Source: an uncultured Leptolyngbya sp. (lineage in GTDB: Bacteria; Cyanobacteriota; Cyanobacteriia; Phormidesmidales; Phormidesmidaceae). From it: a stretch of 10,605 nt of DNA. Below, in pieces: positions 6,309-10,605 of the stretch; position 1 is the stretch's first letter; each line of letters starts with the position of its first letter. The DNA lies in the NCBI GenBank assembly GCA_937899365.1, contig CALBPH010000377.1, positions 1 to 10,605 of the forward strand. The letters run 5' to 3'. A model generated the notes under the pieces. It was not told the origin of the DNA, searched no databases, and worked only from the letters and a program-made list of their open reading frames with translations. Made by a program: the position numbers and the translations under genes.

Positions 6309-7532
6309 TTATCCACCCACAGCATTTGGCAACGCAAAGATGGGCAAATACATAGCCACCAAGATTGACCCCACCATGCCACCAAGGAAAATAATCATGA
6401 TGGGCTCCATGATACTGGTCAAGGCCTTAACCGCCTGTTCAACCTCATCCTCATAAAAGTCGGCCACTTTCATTAGCATTTGGTCCAGTTCACCCGTTTC
6501 CTCACCAATACTAATCATCTGAATGGCCATCACCGGAAACACCTGGTGTCGTTGTAACGCCAGACTGATCATGCCACCAGTTTGAATCTCTGACCGGGCC
6601 TCTTCAATCGCATTGGCAATCACCTGGTTACCCGACGTATCTCGGACAATTTCCAACGCCGTCAAAATAGGTACACCAGAACGAGATAAAGAACCAAACG
6701 TGCGGCAGAATCTAGCCGTTGCCGACTTCTGCACCAAATCACCAAACAGTGGAAGCTTTAGAAACAGTCGGTCCATTGTTTCACGACCAGCCCGTGTCTT
6801 GTAATACTGACGGTAGAGAATTCCAGCTATCACTATGATGGCAATAGCAAGCAGGACCAATGGCGGATTACGTAAAAACCGACTGATACCAATCATAAAT
6901 TGGGTAAACGCCGGTAGCTCTGCCCCAAGCTCAGTAAAAATGTTTTCAAAAATGGGTAACAAAAACACCGTCATACCGATAAAAATGGAGACGGCTAAGA
7001 CCCCCACTGTTACCGGATAGGCCATGGCAGACTTAATCTGATTCTGCAAACGGTTAAGATCTTCGAGCAGCTTAGCCAGACGATTTAGAACTTCGTCTAA
7101 CACACCACCCACTTCACCAGCCTGCACCATACTCACATATAGCAGGTCAAAACTTCCTGGATGCTTTCGCATTGAATCAGATAGGTTATTGCCCTGCTGC
7201 ACATCAGAATTTATCTCTAGCAGTGCTTTTTTCAACTTCGGGTTTGGACACTGTTCGCCTAAGATTCCAATCCCTCGCACCAAGCCAACACCAGCATTAA
7301 CCAGAGCAGCAAACTGTCGAGAAAAGACAGCCTTGTCCTTTACAGAAACCTGGGTCAACGAGGTTTTAATATCTTCCCAGTTAAAACTCAGGGCCCGATC
7401 TTGGGTGATGCTCTGAATATACACACCACGATCCTTAAGCATAGCCCGAGCGTCACCCGGAGTGGCCGCAACAACTTTTTCTCGCCGGTTGCGGCCCGTG
7501 GTGTCTCGCCCTGTGGCAACGTAAGTAGGCAT
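6309..7532 (-). CDS. pilC: Type IV pilus inner-membrane platform protein PilC
   Basis: PilC is the integral membrane platform on which the pilus motor ATPases act to assemble or disassemble pilin. The 407-residue length is normal. Two T2SSF domains are seen (about 70-190 and 275-395), each with the family's FSRQFAALVNAG or FCRTFGSLSRSGVP start, the GGVLDEVL/TGELDQML segment and a hydrophobic helix at its end. Membrane segments lie at about 172-195, 223-240 and 378-400. The N-terminal YVATGRDTTGR region is the usual cytoplasmic start. The ATG at 7532 has AGAGGT 7 nt upstream (7540-7545). It is the last gene of the pilB-pilT-pilC cluster, 121 nt after pilT and followed by a terminator at 6250-6277. 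No defect is seen. Confidence 0.96.
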   Translation of the reverse strand: MPTYVATGRDTTGRNRREKVVAATPGDARAMLKDRGVYIQSITQDRALSFNWEDIKTSLTQVSVKDKAVFSRQFAALVNAGVGLVRGIGILGEQCPNPKLKKALLEINSDVQQGNNLSDSMRKHPGSFDLLYVSMVQAGEVGGVLDEVLNRLAKLLEDLNRLQNQIKSAMAYPVTVGVLAVSIFIGMTVFLLPIFENIFTELGAELPAFTQFMIGISRFLRNPPLVLLAIAIIVIAGILYRQYYKTRAGRETMDRLFLKLPLFGDLVQKSATARFCRTFGSLSRSGVPILTALEIVRDTSGNQVIANAIEEARSEIQTGGMISLALQRHQVFPVMAIQMISIGEETGELDQMLMKVADFYEDEVEQAVKALTSIMEPIMIIFLGGMVGSILVAMYLPIFALPNAVGG

Positions 7533-7577
7533 GGGTTTTACCTCTGCAAAGTTCTATGCTTGGAAGTCATTGAAGGC

Positions 7578-7607
7578 TTTATACAGCGCCGCCCAATTTT
7601 TAGGCAA
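7578..7607 (-). promoter_or_regulatory. Candidate internal promoter before pilC
   Basis: On the minus strand TTGCCT (7607-7602) and TATAAA (7583-7578) are 18 bp apart, 45 bp upstream of the pilC start. Matches to the sigma70 consensus are 4/6 and 5/6. The 121-nt gap between pilT and pilC leaves room for it, so pilC may be partly transcribed on its own. Confidence 0.3.
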
Positions 7608-7653
7608 CCCCTAGCTGTAAATAAAAGCAAATAATTTTAAGGTTCAGCCGTTA

Positions 7654-8796
7654 TTACCGACGTAAACCAGTCGTTGAACGCCCACGCTGAGCCTGGCCAC
7701 GATTGGCACCACCCCCTGTACCACCCGCATTAATCAAACGCTGAAGCTCATCGGCACGGGAGGATTTACCCATCGCCTGCTCAAAGCTGATGGTGCCAGC
7801 CTGATACAGGTCAGATAAAACCATCTCCAAAGTTTTCATACCCAGCTTGGCACCGGTTTGAATAGCACCATAAATTTGAGCCGTTTTACCTTCCCGAACC
7901 AGGTTAGCAATAGCTGGCGTGACCACCATAATCTCTTGAGCCATCACACGACCAAATTCACCAGGTTTAGGATTAGCCTTCGGAATAAGCGTCTGACTGA
8001 GCACAGCCACCAAAGAGTTAGAAAGCTGTACCCTCACCTGCTGCTGCTGCTCTGGCGGGAAAACATCAATCATTCGGTCTACGGTCTGGGCCGCAGAGCT
8101 TGTGTGCAACGTACCAAAGACCAGGTGCCCCGTTTCCGCAGCCGAAATTGCCAGAGAGATGGTTTCTAAATCTCGCATCTCACCCACCAGAATCACATCA
8201 GGATCTTCCCGAAGTGCGGCTCTCAATGCGTTAGAAAAACTTTTTGTGTCTTCTCCAATCTGACGTTGGTGAATCAGACTTTTAATCGGCTCATAGACAA
8301 ATTCAATCGGATCTTCAACCGTCAGAATATGCTCAGCCCTAGTATGGTTAATGTCATTGATCATGGATGCCAACGTGGTTGACTTACCAGAACCGGTCGG
8401 TCCAGTCACCAAAATCAGTCCACGGGGCTGACGAGCAAGTTCAATTACAATATCCGGCAGCCCCAGCAGCTCAGCACTCGGAATCTTAGAGCTTAGGGCT
8501 CGAAGACAGGCTGCATAGGTCCCTCTATCTTTGTACACATTTACTCGGAAACGAGCCAAGCCCTTGACACCATAGGAACAATCTAACTCCCAGTTTTGCT
8601 CCAAATTTTTCCGCTGAGTATTGTTCAGCATGCTAAAAATTAGCCGCTGACACTGCTCAGGCGTCATGGGGGGATGTTCGGTAGGGGTGAGATGACCACT
8701 CACTCGAATATACGGAGGTAACCCCGCTGAAAGGTGAAGATCGGAGCCTCCCCGTTCAACCACTTCTTCCATCAAGTCTTCGATCATCATTTCCAT
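7654..8796 (-). CDS. pilT: Type IV pilus retraction ATPase PilT
   Basis: PilT is a cytoplasmic hexameric ATPase that drives pilus retraction for twitching motility and DNA uptake. The 380-residue product has the N-terminal PAS-like domain (SDLHLSAG at 18-25), Walker A GPTGSGKST at 132-140, the Asp box around VEDPIEF at 160-166, Walker B DPDVILVGEMRD at 198-209 and the His box GHLVFGTLHTSSA at 223-235. All of these are intact, unlike in pilB next door. The AIRNLIRE motif needed for retraction in other PilTs appears as AIANLVRE (295-302). The last 25 residues are a Gly/Arg/Gln-rich low-complexity tail. The ATG at 8796 has TGAGG 7 nt upstream (8804-8808); in-frame ATG codons at residues 3 and 4 are possible but less well placed. 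It lies 150 nt downstream of pilB in the same direction. Confidence 0.96.
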   Translation of the reverse strand: MEMMIEDLMEEVVERGGSDLHLSAGLPPYIRVSGHLTPTEHPPMTPEQCQRLIFSMLNNTQRKNLEQNWELDCSYGVKGLARFRVNVYKDRGTYAACLRALSSKIPSAELLGLPDIVIELARQPRGLILVTGPTGSGKSTTLASMINDINHTRAEHILTVEDPIEFVYEPIKSLIHQRQIGEDTKSFSNALRAALREDPDVILVGEMRDLETISLAISAAETGHLVFGTLHTSSAAQTVDRMIDVFPPEQQQQVRVQLSNSLVAVLSQTLIPKANPKPGEFGRVMAQEIMVVTPAIANLVREGKTAQIYGAIQTGAKLGMKTLEMVLSDLYQAGTISFEQAMGKSSRADELQRLINAGGTGGGANRGQAQRGRSTTGLRR

Positions 8797-8809
8797 GGAG
8801 CCACCTCAG

Positions 8810-8821
8810 GTAGATATCTAC
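8810..8821. promoter_or_regulatory. Perfect 12-bp palindrome directly upstream of pilT
   Basis: The sequence gtagatatctac is its own reverse complement. It lies immediately upstream of the pilT ribosome binding site, 13-25 bp before the start codon. A small dimeric regulator could bind here, or it may be chance; no known motif is recognised. Confidence 0.3.
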
Positions 8822-8946
8822 AAAAACGGTATAAACAAAAAATCTTAAGAAAGTCGCAGAGCTACGCTGGAAAATCTAGACACAAGTAATGGAGATGAGT
8901 TTACCCACTCTGACACCATGAATTACATCTCAAAAGCCCCATCACT

Positions 8947-10605
8947 CTACTTAGCCTCCGTACTTTGGAAGCGCGGCGTCAGACAGTAAGGACAATCTAG
9001 CCAATCATGGTGCAGTTCTGCACTACAGGTAGCACAGCTCAAAATCGTCTTACGTCTTGCCTTAAGCTCAGCTTCTAACCCCGTATCGGTAAACGTCACA
9101 CGCTCTACCTCCTCTAGGGTGGTATAACCCTGCTCCACCAAATTGAGGCTATAGGACAGCAGAGTTTGCATTCCTTCTTCGACGGCCGCTTCCTTAATAT
9201 GCTCTGCAGGCGCCCCATCCGAAATCATCTTTTGCAAGTTTTCAGTAATACGCATTACTTCGTATACACCAACTCGCCCCTTATAGCCCGCTCCTTGGCA
9301 AGTCTGGCATAGCTCACCAGCCGCCCGAGCCGCCTCAGCCTGCTCGGGAGCAATAGTATTTGCACGGTAGAACGTAACATCACCACCGGAAGAGCTGAGA
9401 CCAAAACGCCCCAACTCCTCGCTACTGGGCGTATAAGATATGCGGCAATCGGCACAAACTTTGCGTACTAGACGTTGGGCTAGAATCCCCACCAACGAAC
9501 TAGACACCTGAAAGGCTTCGACCTCCATTTCGTTAAGGCGAGAGATTGCCCCAGCCGCATCATTCGTATGCAATGTTGTTAGAACTAAGTGCCCAGTCAG
9601 AGCTGCCTCAATGGCTGTTTTGGCTGTTTCAGAGTCACGAGTCTCACCCACCAGAATCACATCGGGGTCTTGCCTCAAAAATGCTCGTAGAATTAAAGGA
9701 AAGTTCATTCCTTTTTCACGAATCACTTGCACCTGGGTGATTCCAGGTAGAGCATACTCAATTGGATCTTCCGCCGTATTGATGTTAATTCCAGGCTCGT
9801 TCCGCTCCGATAGCACTGAGTATAGTGAGGTGGTCTAACCTGATCCCGTCGGCCCTGTTTCCAGGATTAGACCGTAAGGGGAACTGGTCATCTCCCGAAC
9901 GATCTTGAGAGTTTCGTCGTCGGTAATCAGTTTGTCTAGACCCAGCTGCGTATTGGTATTATCTAGGATTCGTAGAACTACCTTCTCACCATAGCGACTG
10001 GGTATGGTGCTAACTCGAAAATCGACTTTACGACCTTGAAAAACTCTTCGAATCCTGCCGTCTTGGGGAATACGTCTCTCAGCAATGTCCAGCTCGGATA
10101 TGATTTTAAATCGTGCCGTTACGGCTGGAATGATCTTCTTGGGCAATCCCTGAAACGCTTGGCGCAAGACACCATCCCGGCGAAATCTGATACGTAAAAA
10201 CTCTTCCTGCGGTTCAACATGAATATCGGAAGCACCCTCTTGAAGTGCCTTAACCAATATTTTGTTCACCAATGCAATAACGGGAGCCGCTCCGGCATCT
10301 TGCACTGCAGCCCCTAAGTCAGCCTCTTCATCTAAGGCTTCTTCAAGATCAGCGCCGTCTAGATCCAGATCTTCTAAGTTGGCGTTAACATCAACCGCCT
10401 GTTCAAAGTCACGCTGCTTTTCCTTAGCAACCTGATCATCTAAGTAGGCTGAAATCATCCGTTGATAGTCTTCAACAGTGATAACCATGCGACGCAGCTT
10501 GAGGCTCTTGGGTCGCAAAATGCGGTTGAGATCGTCTTGGGCTTCCAGGTTTTCTGGGTCTACCATCGCCACTAGCACGGTAGAAACACCATCTTGAGCC
10601 GTTTG
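8947..10605 (-). pseudogene. pilB: Type IV pilus extension ATPase PilB, 5' end outside window, in-frame TAG at the Walker A lysine
   Basis: PilB powers pilus extension. The 552 visible codons cover the end of the N-terminal domain (MVDPENLEAQDDLNRIL), the ATPase core and the tail; roughly 120 residues are missing at the right edge. Core segments are SDIHVEPQEEFLRIRFRRDG, then GPTGSG, then TAG at 9837-9835 where all relatives have the Walker A Lys (AAG to TAG is one change), then TTSLYS, NTAEDPIEY (Asp box), DPDVILVGETRD (Walker B) and TGHLVLTTLHTND (His box). The residue before TGPTGSG is Glu where Val is usual, a second odd change. A zinc-type pair of CxxC motifs (CADC, CQTC) is normal for the family. 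A further pair near the end (CATC, CPYC) forms a cyanobacterial-type tail; in Synechocystis the PilB1 C-terminus is where Hfq docks. The frame is intact throughout, so the stop is recent, an error, or read through. Confidence 0.9.

Noticed and set aside
8947..9816. Separate PilB-like gene starting at GTG 9816
   Set aside because: It begins just after the Walker A motif and continues the same frame, so it is the second half of pilB, not an independent gene.
5982..9837. Genome-wide reassignment of TAG to an amino acid
   Set aside because: Four genes in this window end in TAG at the length expected for their families, so TAG still functions as a stop.

Overview
The window looks like a cyanobacterial chromosome segment. 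The support is an intact HIP1 octamer (GCGATCGC) at two places, a ThiE with the long cyanobacterial-type N-terminal domain, a DUF1517 membrane protein of the kind found in oxygenic phototrophs, and a pilB-pilT-pilC cluster whose PilB carries the extra cysteine-rich tail seen in cyanobacteria. Genus cannot be fixed from the sequence alone.

Layout. The left edge (1-203, minus) holds the start of a secreted protein: a signal peptide followed at once by six perfect 18-bp repeats that encode Pro-Leu-Ser-Ser-Pro-Glu and run off the window. A 306-bp divergent spacer with a perfect 9-bp inverted repeat separates it from thiE and thiS (510-1889, plus; thiamine synthesis). Next come a DUF1517 membrane protein (2005-2964), a very strong hairpin terminator, a four-helix membrane protein with a YdcF/DUF218 domain (3267-4367), and an ABC-exporter half transporter (4491-6239). 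A terminator hairpin sits in the convergent gap at 6250-6277. The right part (6309-10605, minus) is the type IV pilus motor operon in the order pilB (5' end outside the window), pilT, pilC: extension ATPase, retraction ATPase and inner-membrane platform protein.

Most striking point. Two otherwise intact P-loop NTPases are each interrupted by one in-frame TAG, and both stops fall in nucleotide-binding motifs. In pilB the TAG replaces the Walker A lysine codon (9835-9837). In the ABC transporter it replaces the hydrophobic residue before the Walker B aspartates (5982-5984). The frame stays fully conserved after both stops. TAG also ends four genes here normally, so global reassignment of TAG is unlikely. 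Recent inactivation, sequence error, or occasional amber suppression remain possible. If the pilB stop is real and not suppressed, the cell would have retraction and platform proteins but no working extension motor.

I found no CRISPR array, tRNA, rRNA, insertion sequence or recognisable riboswitch.
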